Part shown: positions 39,021-45,316 of the stretch, in pieces
Numbering within the stretch: the first letter of the stretch is position 1
Layout of the letters: each line of letters begins with the position of its first letter
NCBI GenBank assembly: GCA_001828605.1
Contig: MHZB01000009.1
Span: 1 to 49,613, forward strand
Reading direction: 5' to 3'
Source of the DNA: Planctomycetes bacterium RIFCSPLOWO2_12_FULL_50_35
Lineage (GTDB): Bacteria; Planctomycetota; Brocadiia; Brocadiales; Bathyanammoxibiaceae
DNA length: 49,613 nucleotides
Program-made: the position numbers and the translations under genes
Notes under the pieces: generated by a model
Databases searched by the model: none
The model's input: only the letters and a program-made list of their open reading frames with translations
Told to the model about the DNA's origin: nothing

Positions 39021-39449
39021 CTATTTTACTTCGACAGTAGCCCCAGCCTCTTCAAGCTCCTTCTTTATCTTCTGGGCGTCTTCTTTGGAAACTCCCTCTT
39101 TTACGGTCTTCGGCGCCTCGTCAACAAGGGTCTTCGCCTCCTTGAGGCCCAAGGTGGTGTGCACCCTAACCACCTTTATAACCTGAATCTTATTCGCTCC
39201 CGCAGCCTTTAGTATCACGTCAAAGGCGGTCTTCTCCTCCGCAGGAGCGGCGGCGGCAGCGCCTCCAGCCGGAGCGCCCGCCATTACAACGGGGGCTGCA
39301 GCCACAGCCTTCACATCAAACCTTTCCTCAAAGGCCTTTACCAGCTCAGAGGCCTCCAGCAGCGTAAGCCCACCCACCAGATCCAATATGTCGTTTACCT
39401 TCTTCGAATGGGCAGCTGCGCCCTCTTTCTTAACGGTCTCGACAGACAT
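39021..39449 (-). CDS. rplL: 50S ribosomal protein L7/L12
   Basis: L7/L12 stalk protein of 142 residues, which recruits GTPase factors. The N-terminal dimer part ends in an Ala/Gly-rich hinge (about 51-70). The C-terminal factor-binding domain holds [20 protein letters not shown]. It carries about 15 more N-terminal residues than E. coli. It follows rplJ by 21 nt. Confidence 0.98.
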   Translation of the reverse strand: MSVETVKKEGAAAHSKKVNDILDLVGGLTLLEASELVKAFEERFDVKAVAAAPVVMAGAPAGGAAAAAPAEEKTAFDVILKAAGANKIQVIKVVRVHTTLGLKEAKTLVDEAPKTVKEGVSKEDAQKIKKELEEAGATVEVK

Positions 39450-39470
39450 TTTTATCTAACCTCCCATCTC

Positions 39471-40001
39471 TCAACTAGCACTTTCTTTTTCTTTCTTTTC
39501 CCTTAAGGCATCAAGCACATCGCGCAATTTCTGTAACGGTGCCGATACCACCATTGCAAATCTTGTCATAGGCGACTGCATGAGCGTCACTATCTGTGCA
39601 TAAAGCACCTGCTTGGATGGAAGTTTGGAAAGCTGCTCCATCTCAGATGGAGAAACCAGGCGGCCTTCCACTAATCCGCCTTTTATGCTCAAGACAGGAA
39701 CCTTCTTACGCCACCCCACAAGTGTCTTAACCAGTGCTACCGGGTCGTCACCCCCGGCAACTATCGCCGTAGGACCACTCAAGAGCTCGGTCAGACCACC
39801 GTTACCCGCTCCCTTAAATGCCAACTTGGCCAGCGAATTCTTTACCACCTCAAGGTGCATCTTCTTTGCGTAAAGGTCCCTGCGCAAATCATTGGCATCA
39901 ATAGCGCTTATCCCTTGATAGGCTACAATCACGCAATTATCTACGCCTTGATACCTTGTGGTCAATTCTTTAGCGATCAGCGTGTTTATCTTGTTCGCCA
40001 T
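39471..40001 (-). CDS. rplJ: 50S ribosomal protein L10
   Basis: L10 of 176 residues, the base of the L7/L12 stalk. The N-terminal RNA-binding domain shows VKNSLAKLAFKGAGNGGLTE and the C-terminal helix that binds L12 dimers is lysine/glutamate-rich. The gap after rplA is only 7 nt, so an E. coli-type L10 leader can only lie inside rplA, if it exists. Confidence 0.97.
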   Translation of the reverse strand: MANKINTLIAKELTTRYQGVDNCVIVAYQGISAIDANDLRRDLYAKKMHLEVVKNSLAKLAFKGAGNGGLTELLSGPTAIVAGGDDPVALVKTLVGWRKKVPVLSIKGGLVEGRLVSPSEMEQLSKLPSKQVLYAQIVTLMQSPMTRFAMVVSAPLQKLRDVLDALREKKEKESAS

Positions 40002-40008
40002 GGTTATC

Positions 40009-40689
40009 CTACACCCCTACCTTAATACCCGGGCTCATCGTCGAGGAGATTATCGTCTTTTGCACAAAGGTCCCTTTGGCAGAGGCAGGCCTGGACGCCA
40101 AAACGTGATTTATAAACGACTCTATATTTGCCACAAGGTCTTCCGTACTGAACGAGAGCTTCCCAATCAGGGCATGGACGTTGCCGCCCGCGTCGTTTCT
40201 ATATTCTATTTTCCCCGCCTTGAACTCCTTTACGGCCTCTCCTATATTGTCGGTTACCGTACCGGACTTCGGCGACGGCATCTTTCCTTGCGGCCCCAAC
40301 ACCCTTCCGAGCTTACCTATCTGACGCATCATGTCCGGGGTGGCTATAGCCACATCAAAGTCCATCCAACCGGCCTCTACCTTTTTTACCAATTCCTCTA
40401 CCCCGGTCTCTACGGCGCCAGCCTTTCTGGCCTCTTCAGCCTTTTCACCCTTGGCGAATACCACCACCCTGAGCTCTTTCCCTATCCCTTTCGGCAGCGA
40501 GATGGAGCCCCTCAACATCTGGTCTGAACGCTTCGGGTCTATGCTCAACTTCATCACTACCTCAACGCTCTCGTTGAACTTTGCCTTTGGAAAGTTTTTC
40601 AGCAGTTCAACGCCTTCCCTAAGTGAGTAGCTCTTCTCACCGTCATATAATTTTTTGCACTGTTCGTATCTCTTGCTTTTTTTCGCCAT
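40009..40689 (-). CDS. rplA: 50S ribosomal protein L1
   Basis: L1 of 226 residues, the mobile E-site stalk protein. KFNESVEVVMKLSIDPKRSD and VLGPQGKMPSPKSGTVTDNI are the two hallmark stretches. The ATG at 40689 gives the family start MAKKSKRYEQ; a TTG at 40704 would add five residues. It lies 4 nt after rplK. Confidence 0.98.
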   Translation of the reverse strand: MAKKSKRYEQCKKLYDGEKSYSLREGVELLKNFPKAKFNESVEVVMKLSIDPKRSDQMLRGSISLPKGIGKELRVVVFAKGEKAEEARKAGAVETGVEELVKKVEAGWMDFDVAIATPDMMRQIGKLGRVLGPQGKMPSPKSGTVTDNIGEAVKEFKAGKIEYRNDAGGNVHALIGKLSFSTEDLVANIESFINHVLASRPASAKGTFVQKTIISSTMSPGIKVGV

Positions 40690-40693
40690 CTTC

Positions 40694-41119
40694 CTAGTCC
40701 ACAACCTCCAAGCCCATGCTCCTGGCGGTACCTTCTATTATCCTCGCCGCCTGCTCAAGATCGGCGGTATTAAGGTCTTTAATCTTTGTCTTTGCCACCT
40801 CTCTTACCTGGTCTCTGGTGACGCTGCCGACCTTATCACGATTGGGAACTCCCGAACCCTTGGCTATTCCCGCTGCCTGCTTAAGCAGTACCGCAGCAGG
40901 TGGAGATTTCAGTATAAAGTCAAAGCTTTTGTCCTTATAAACGGTTATTTCTGCAGGGATAACAACCCCTTGACTGGCCTTGGTCTTCTCGTTGAATTGC
41001 GAGACGAAAAGACCGATGTTTACGCCGTGTTGTCCAAGGGCCGGCCCAACAGGGGGCGCAGGGGTGGCCTGTCCACCAGGAATCTGCAGCTTTATCTTTG
41101 TTAGAATTTCTTTTGCCAT
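40694..41119 (-). CDS. rplK: 50S ribosomal protein L11
   Basis: L11 of 141 residues, at the GTPase-associated centre. The N terminus reads [20 protein letters not shown] and the RNA-binding domain has [10 protein letters not shown] at its end. It lies 8 nt after nusG, so an E. coli-type L1-binding leader has no room upstream. Confidence 0.98.
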   Translation of the reverse strand: MAKEILTKIKLQIPGGQATPAPPVGPALGQHGVNIGLFVSQFNEKTKASQGVVIPAEITVYKDKSFDFILKSPPAAVLLKQAAGIAKGSGVPNRDKVGSVTRDQVREVAKTKIKDLNTADLEQAARIIEGTARSMGLEVVD

Positions 41120-41127
41120 AACAGCAG

Positions 41128-41676
41128 TTAAACGGTTTCCACCTGCCAGTACTCAAGTTCCACCGGAGTTGCCCTACCGAATATGGTAAGTATGATTTTC
41201 ACCCGGCCGCTGGTCTCAAGGATTTCTTCCACCGTCCCGTCAAAGTTCTCGAAGGGACCCTCCTTTATCCTTACCCTGTCCCCTTCCTTAAAGTGTATAC
41301 TGGCCTTGGGCTTTTCCTCCTTGCGTTCCACCTCGGTGAGCATCTTTTCGACCTCGTAGTTGGCCATGGGCACGGGCTTCCTGTTACCTCCCACGAAGTC
41401 TCCCGTCCCCGACGTCTCTCTTATGAGATACCACACGTCGGACGGGATATTGCCCTGGTCATCCACCTCTATCGCGGTCATAATGTAGCCTGGATATATC
41501 TTTCTTTCGGTAATCCTCTTCTTCCCGCCTTTAATCTCAGACACCTTCTCCGTAGGCACCAATACCTTTGCGAGCTTGCCTTCAAGGCCCCCGATCCTTG
41601 CAGATTCTTCCAAAGCCTCTTTCACCTTCTCTTCTCTGTTGCTTTGAACTCTTAACACAAACCACTTCTTGGCCAT
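41128..41676 (-). CDS. nusG: Transcription termination/antitermination protein NusG
   Basis: A 182-residue NusG, which couples RNA polymerase to the ribosome and modulates pausing and Rho. The NGN domain begins [20 protein letters not shown] and includes [14 protein letters not shown] and [15 protein letters not shown]. The C-terminal KOW domain is [20 protein letters not shown]. The ATG at 41676 is preferred to a GTG three codons upstream because it matches the family. Confidence 0.98.
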   Translation of the reverse strand: MAKKWFVLRVQSNREEKVKEALEESARIGGLEGKLAKVLVPTEKVSEIKGGKKRITERKIYPGYIMTAIEVDDQGNIPSDVWYLIRETSGTGDFVGGNRKPVPMANYEVEKMLTEVERKEEKPKASIHFKEGDRVRIKEGPFENFDGTVEEILETSGRVKIILTIFGRATPVELEYWQVETV

Positions 41677-41685
41677 AAAACACAC

Positions 41686-41811
41686 CTTTGCAAAACTCTA
41701 TTTTCCCGTACTGCAAAAACTCTGGACGAAGACCTGCACGCGGAAGGGTAAAAGTTTCGAGGCTTCAGAGCAGCAGCAACCTTTATACAAGCTACTACGC
41801 GAAAAACCTCT
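41686..41811. other. Spacer between secE and nusG
   Basis: The 126-nt gap is one of the longer ones inside the cluster. I see no tRNA, no strong hairpin and no convincing promoter; a TATAAA-like sequence on the minus strand lacks a good -35. It could hold a minor start or a processing site. Confidence 0.4.
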
Positions 41812-42264
41812 TCACAGAAATCCTATGAACCTCATTATCCTTGTTATCGCCCAGTCTACCCCAAAGATGTACGCGCCCAGGGCAATAAGCAAAATTATGA
41901 CTACACCGGTGGAACCGACAAGCTCATCTCTAGTGGGCCAGGAGACCTTTTGGAGCTCTCCCTGGGTGTCTATGAGGAACTCAACCGCCTTCTTGCTGTT
42001 TGCATCCAGTCTGGCCAGCCCTGTCTCAAATCCGGTAGTGTGCACACCGATGAGGACGGCACAAACAAGAAAAAACATAACGGCAGACACCAAACCCCAG
42101 GTCAGCTTCGTTCCCACGAGGGGTATCTCCGCCCCTGGGTACACCTGCGGAAGCTCTATAAACGTCCCGTAAATGGCATACGCGGCAAAAAGTGCGAAGA
42201 CACCAAGTGCGGCAGCCAGAAACACCCTGGCATGAACCCCTTGATTCTTTTTGTATGCCTCCAT
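41812..42264 (-). CDS. secE: Preprotein translocase subunit SecE
   Basis: A 150-residue SecE with two hydrophobic segments near the N terminus (about 14-32 and 55-75) and the conserved C-terminal part LQKVSWPTRDELVGSTGVV followed by a membrane helix. Three helices make it resemble E. coli SecE rather than the one-helix form. It follows tRNA-Trp and precedes nusG, the usual pair. Confidence 0.96.
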   Translation of the reverse strand: MEAYKKNQGVHARVFLAAALGVFALFAAYAIYGTFIELPQVYPGAEIPLVGTKLTWGLVSAVMFFLVCAVLIGVHTTGFETGLARLDANSKKAVEFLIDTQGELQKVSWPTRDELVGSTGVVIILLIALGAYIFGVDWAITRIMRFIGFL

Positions 42265-42293
42265 AGGCCCCTACTTCTTATTCTTCTACAAGA

Positions 42294-42370
42294 TGGCAGG
42301 TCCGGAGGGACTCGAACCCCCAACAGCCGGATTTGGAGTCCGGTGCTCTACCAATTAGAGCTACGGACCT
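42294..42370 (-). tRNA. tRNA-Trp (anticodon CCA)
   Basis: A cloverleaf of 77 nt including an encoded CCA. The acceptor stem is AGGTCCG/CGGACCT with discriminator G, the anticodon arm is CCGGACTCCAAATCCGG, and GGTTCGAGTCC forms the T loop. It lies between rpmG and secE, where E. coli has no tRNA but many other bacteria do. Confidence 0.98.
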
Positions 42371-42387
42371 ATACATTCCATGATATA

Positions 42388-42537
42388 TTATTTCTTCTGT
42401 TCCTTGTGTTCCGTATGCTTGCGGCAGAAGCGGCAATACTTTTTAATCTCTAGACGGTCAGGTGCCCTCGCCTTCTTAGAGGTGCGGTAATTTCTGCCGG
42501 AACATTCTGAACACACCAGGGTGATGCTTTCACGCAT
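42388..42537 (-). CDS. rpmG: 50S ribosomal protein L33
   Basis: L33 of 49 residues, too short for routine prediction. It starts [17 protein letters not shown] and has CSEC (9-12) and CRFC (35-38), the zinc-binding C+ form. Its stop lies 17 nt before tRNA-Trp and its start lies 10 nt after tuf. Confidence 0.95.
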   Translation of the reverse strand: MRESITLVCSECSGRNYRTSKKARAPDRLEIKKYCRFCRKHTEHKEQKK

Positions 42538-42547
42538 GGCAGAAAAC

Positions 42548-43750
42548 CTATTGCAACACTTTCGTAACTACGCCGGCGCCTACCGTTTTACCACCCTCAC
42601 GGATAGCGAACCTAAGATTCTCCTCCATCGCAATGGGGGTAATCAGCTCTATTGTCAGCCGTACGTTATCCCCCGGCATGACCATGTCCGTACCCTTCGG
42701 CAGTGTGGCAACCCCCGTAACGTCGGTTGTCCTGAAGTAAAACTGGGGCCTGTAGCCATTGAAAAATGGGGTGTGTCTGCCGCCTTCTTCCTTGGTGAGG
42801 ATATACACTTCGCCTTCAAATTTGGTGTGGGGAGTTATGCTGCCCGGCTTAGCCAACACCTGTCCCCTCTCAAGGTCCTCTTTTTCTATGCCCCTCAGGA
42901 GAATGCCCACATTATCCCCCGCCTGTCCCTCCTCCAGGGTCTTGTTGAACATCTCGACACCAGTGACTACCGTCTTTTTAGTCTGAGGGGACAATCCTAC
43001 CACCTCTATTTCCTCACCCACCTTAACCTTGCCGCGATCTATCCTGCCGGTACCCACCGTACCACGGCCCTTTATGCTGAAAACGTCTTCTATAGACATA
43101 AGGAAAGGTTTCTCTATACTCCTTACAGGCTCCGGGATGCAGGTGTCCACTGCATCCATAAGTTGGTGGATAGGTCCGCACTTGGGACATTCCCTCTTTG
43201 CACATCCACAGTTAGAGGCCTCCAGCGCAGAACCCTTTATTATCGGAATCTTGTCTCCCGGAAACTTGTACTGATTCAGAAGCTCCCGCACCTCTACCTC
43301 TACAAGGTCCTGCAGTTCCTTGTCATCCAGGGCGTCAATCTTGTTCATAAACACCACAATTGCAGGCACGCCTACCTGTCTTGCCAGCAGTATGTGCTCG
43401 CGCGTCTGGGGCATAGGACCGTCGGGCGCACTCACCACCAAAATAGCGCCGTCCATCTGGGCGGCTCCCGTTATCATATTCTTGACGTAATCTGCGTGGC
43501 CGGGGCAGTCGACGTGGGCATAATGCCTCTTTGCAGTCTCATACTCCACGTGAGATATCGCTATGGTGATACCCCTTTCTTTCTCCTCAGGGGCCTTGTC
43601 AATAGTATCAAACGGCCTTTCCTTAGCCAGACCCAACTTGGCCAGTATATGGGTTATTACGGAGGTCAGGGTAGTTTTACCATGGTCCACGTGACCGATG
43701 GTACCGACGTTAATATGGGGTTTTGTCCTCTTAAATACTTCTTTTGCCAT
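42548..43750 (-). CDS. tuf: Elongation factor Tu with a four-cysteine insertion
   Basis: EF-Tu of 400 residues, which brings aminoacyl-tRNA to the ribosome. G1 GHVDHGKTT is at 19-27, switch I ends EEKERGITI (55-63), G3 is DCPGHADY (81-88) and G4 is NKID (136-139). After GSAL (173-176) the loop holds Cys181, Cys183, Cys188 and Cys191 (CxC-x4-CxxC). It is about five residues longer than the E. coli loop at this place and could bind a metal. It is the only tuf in the window, since the position between fusA and rpsJ is empty. Confidence 0.98.
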   Translation of the reverse strand: MAKEVFKRTKPHINVGTIGHVDHGKTTLTSVITHILAKLGLAKERPFDTIDKAPEEKERGITIAISHVEYETAKRHYAHVDCPGHADYVKNMITGAAQMDGAILVVSAPDGPMPQTREHILLARQVGVPAIVVFMNKIDALDDKELQDLVEVEVRELLNQYKFPGDKIPIIKGSALEASNCGCAKRECPKCGPIHQLMDAVDTCIPEPVRSIEKPFLMSIEDVFSIKGRGTVGTGRIDRGKVKVGEEIEVVGLSPQTKKTVVTGVEMFNKTLEEGQAGDNVGILLRGIEKEDLERGQVLAKPGSITPHTKFEGEVYILTKEEGGRHTPFFNGYRPQFYFRTTDVTGVATLPKGTDMVMPGDNVRLTIELITPIAMEENLRFAIREGGKTVGAGVVTKVLQ

Positions 43751-43802
43751 AGCTTACACTCTCCTTCGATCTAATAACCTCCAACCTGTTGGAGGAAAGT
43801 AG

Positions 43803-43877
43803 TGGAGCTGCTGATGGGATTTGAACCCATGACCTCGTCCTTACCAAGGACGTGCTCTACCCCTGAGCCACAGCAGC
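43803..43877 (-). tRNA. tRNA-Thr (anticodon GGT)
   Basis: A 75-nt gene including an encoded CCA. The acceptor stem is GCTGCTG/CAGCAGC, the anticodon arm is CGTCCTTGGTAAGGACG, and the T arm contains GGTTCAAATCC. It lies just upstream of tuf, matching E. coli thrT. Confidence 0.98.
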
Positions 43878-43893
43878 ATAGTTGGAACAAGTA

Positions 43894-43902
43894 ATTATAT
43901 CA
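43894..43902 (-). promoter_or_regulatory. Extended -10 promoter before tRNA-Thr(GGT) and tuf
   Basis: On the minus strand the sequence TGATATAAT combines a perfect -10 hexamer (43894-43899) with the TG of an extended -10. It lies 16 nt before the tRNA-Thr 5' end, a sensible start distance. No good -35 hexamer is present. It would give tuf extra transcription beyond the upstream promoter. Confidence 0.6.
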
Positions 43903-43949
43903 ACTACTTTCAAAATGTACAGTAGTTATTTAAAAAAATTTAAAGAAAT

Positions 43950-44020
43950 AGCGGGCGATGGGAATCGAACCCACATAACTAGCTTGGAAGGCTAGAGCTC
44001 TACCATTGAGCTACGCCCGC
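43950..44020 (-). tRNA. tRNA-Gly (anticodon TCC)
   Basis: A 71-nt gene without an encoded CCA, unlike its neighbours. The acceptor stem is GCGGGCG/CGCCCGC, the anticodon arm is CTAGCCTTCCAAGCTAG and the T loop has GGTTCGATTCC. The position matches E. coli glyT. Confidence 0.97.
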
Positions 44021-44023
44021 ACA

Positions 44024-44108
44024 TGGTGGGGAGAGGAGGATTCGAACCTCCGAAGGCTACGCCAACAGATTTACAGTCTGTCCCCTTTGGCCACTCGGGA
44101 ATCTCCCC
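44024..44108 (-). tRNA. tRNA-Tyr (anticodon GTA)
   Basis: An 85-nt class II tRNA with a long variable arm and an encoded CCA. The acceptor stem is GGGGAGA-type at the 5' end, and the anticodon arm is ACAGACTGTAAATCTGT. It is separated from tRNA-Gly by 3 nt. The position matches E. coli tyrU. Confidence 0.98.
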
Positions 44109-44154
44109 TATGACGTATGACGTAAGCCGTTTAAAACCAACACACTGGCACAGG

Positions 44155-44176
44155 CAGCCTATACTCTCATAGGCTG
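44155..44176. other. Hairpin in the tRNA-Thr/tRNA-Tyr spacer
   Basis: A perfect 8-bp stem CAGCCTAT/ATAGGCTG (44155-44162 with 44169-44176) with a 6-nt loop lies in the 118-nt spacer, partly enclosed by CACAC/GTGTG. It may mark an RNase processing site in the tRNA-tuf precursor. It is not followed by a T-run on the minus strand. Confidence 0.45.
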
Positions 44177-44226
44177 TAAACCAAGGTGTGGAACAAAAGC
44201 TTTTCAACCCACCGTATACAACAAAA

Positions 44227-44301
44227 TGGAGCTAGCGGCGGGATTTGAACCCACAACCTGCTGATTACAAGTCAGCTGCTCTGCCATTGAGCTACGCTAG
44301 C
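44227..44301 (-). tRNA. tRNA-Thr (anticodon TGT)
   Basis: A 75-nt gene with an encoded CCA and acceptor stem GCTAGCG/CGCTAGC. The anticodon arm is GCTGACTTGTAATCAGC. It is the first gene of the leftward cluster and matches E. coli thrU. Confidence 0.98.
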
Positions 44302-44315
44302 GCTTAAAACCCATA

Positions 44316-44343
44316 ATTATATTAATCATAACAACATTTGCAA
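44316..44343 (-). promoter_or_regulatory. Sigma70-type promoter of the tRNA-tuf-ribosomal cluster
   Basis: On the minus strand the -35 hexamer TTGCAA (44338-44343) and the perfect -10 TATAAT (44316-44321) are 16 bp apart. The expected start lies a few bases before the tRNA-Thr(TGT) 5' end at 44301. No other strong promoter was found for the 33-kb cluster except the extended -10 before tRNA-Thr(GGT). Confidence 0.8.
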
Positions 44344-44421
44344 GGGGGAAAAATTCATTTTATCCGTTGGATAATTTGTGGTATATTACTTCGCCGGAAT
44401 ACGACTTAAACGGAGTGTTTA

Positions 44422-45303
44422 ATGCATTTTACCCTAACCCTGGTCATAATCATTTTCGGTCATACGGCCCTCGCTTCCACAGAGGTCTTTTTCTCTCCGG
44501 CGGACAGCACCAAAAAACGCCTCGTAACCGCCATACATGCGGCCGAGAATTCACTGGATATAGCCACATTCCAGTTCACGTCCGTAGATGTCGCCGAGGC
44601 GCTCGTGGAGGCCAAGAACCGGGGCACTCGCATTCGAATCCTGGCGGACGAAAATGAATCTCAAAACGGGCAATCAGTCATCCCATTCTTACAAGGAGAG
44701 GGGCTAGATGTAAAATACATAAAGGGCCGTTTCGGCGGCGGCATGCATCACAGTTTTGTAATCGCCGACTCGAAGGCCGTATTTACCGGCTCTTACAATC
44801 TGACGGAATATTCCGATAAATTCAACTTTGAGAACGCCATCTTCACCGACGAACCTCGACTCGTAACCAAGTATCAGACTCAGTTCGATAAACTGTACGG
44901 AGAGCTCCTGGCGAAAATCCCTTCCCCGACAACTGAAACCGCCGTCACAGAAAAGGAACCAAAACATTTTATCGGACTGTCTATCTCCCATCTCGGGAAA
45001 ATCTTGGGAGAAGATTCAATGCTGTCCGATTCCGACAAGAAGATGATGTGGGGTGCTTGCAGGAACCAATACGTCCGCGGGAAGGGTGAAATCGTTTCCA
45101 GTTCTGTTGACCCGCAGACGGGTCCAATGGTAGTCATAAGAGATGAGGGAGGAGTGCAGATAGAGATACTTTTAGATGCAGACGAGTCTGATAAAATCTC
45201 CAAGACATCGGGCGGCGAAGTGGTAAATTATACAGGCAGATTACTGGCTCATCCTGAAACTGCACACAGTTCCTTTAAGCTAGACAGAGGCGGCCTTAAC
45301 TAA
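44422..45303 (+). CDS. Secreted phospholipase-D-like (HKD) protein with altered catalytic motif
   Basis: A 293-residue exported protein with a signal peptide (about 1-18, cut near ALA-S). A single PLD-type domain spans about 20-165. The motif reads HHSFVIAD followed by TGSYN, so His109 and Asp116 are present but the lysine of HxK is replaced by Ser111. The FENA segment (137-140) after it is normal. A C-terminal part (about 225-293) looks like a small beta-rich domain, perhaps OB-like, preceded by a linker. Many PLD-like proteins are nucleases or lipases acting as dimers, but the missing lysine makes activity doubtful. It is 13 nt from the TPR gene and probably in one operon with it. Confidence 0.83.
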   Translation: MHFTLTLVIIIFGHTALASTEVFFSPADSTKKRLVTAIHAAENSLDIATFQFTSVDVAEALVEAKNRGTRIRILADENESQNGQSVIPFLQGEGLDVKYIKGRFGGGMHHSFVIADSKAVFTGSYNLTEYSDKFNFENAIFTDEPRLVTKYQTQFDKLYGELLAKIPSPTTETAVTEKEPKHFIGLSISHLGKILGEDSMLSDSDKKMMWGACRNQYVRGKGEIVSSSVDPQTGPMVVIRDEGGVQIEILLDADESDKISKTSGGEVVNYTGRLLAHPETAHSSFKLDRGGLN

Positions 45304-45316
45304 GGGAGGAAAAGGC

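Noticed and set aside
41128-42370. Second tuf or other gene between secE and nusG
   Set aside because: The 126-nt spacer has no open frame with a ribosome binding site and no tRNA fold.
42521-43774. Open frame of 417 codons on the plus strand opposite tuf
   Set aside because: It is exactly antisense to a strongly conserved gene, has no domain and is explained by the codon bias of tuf.
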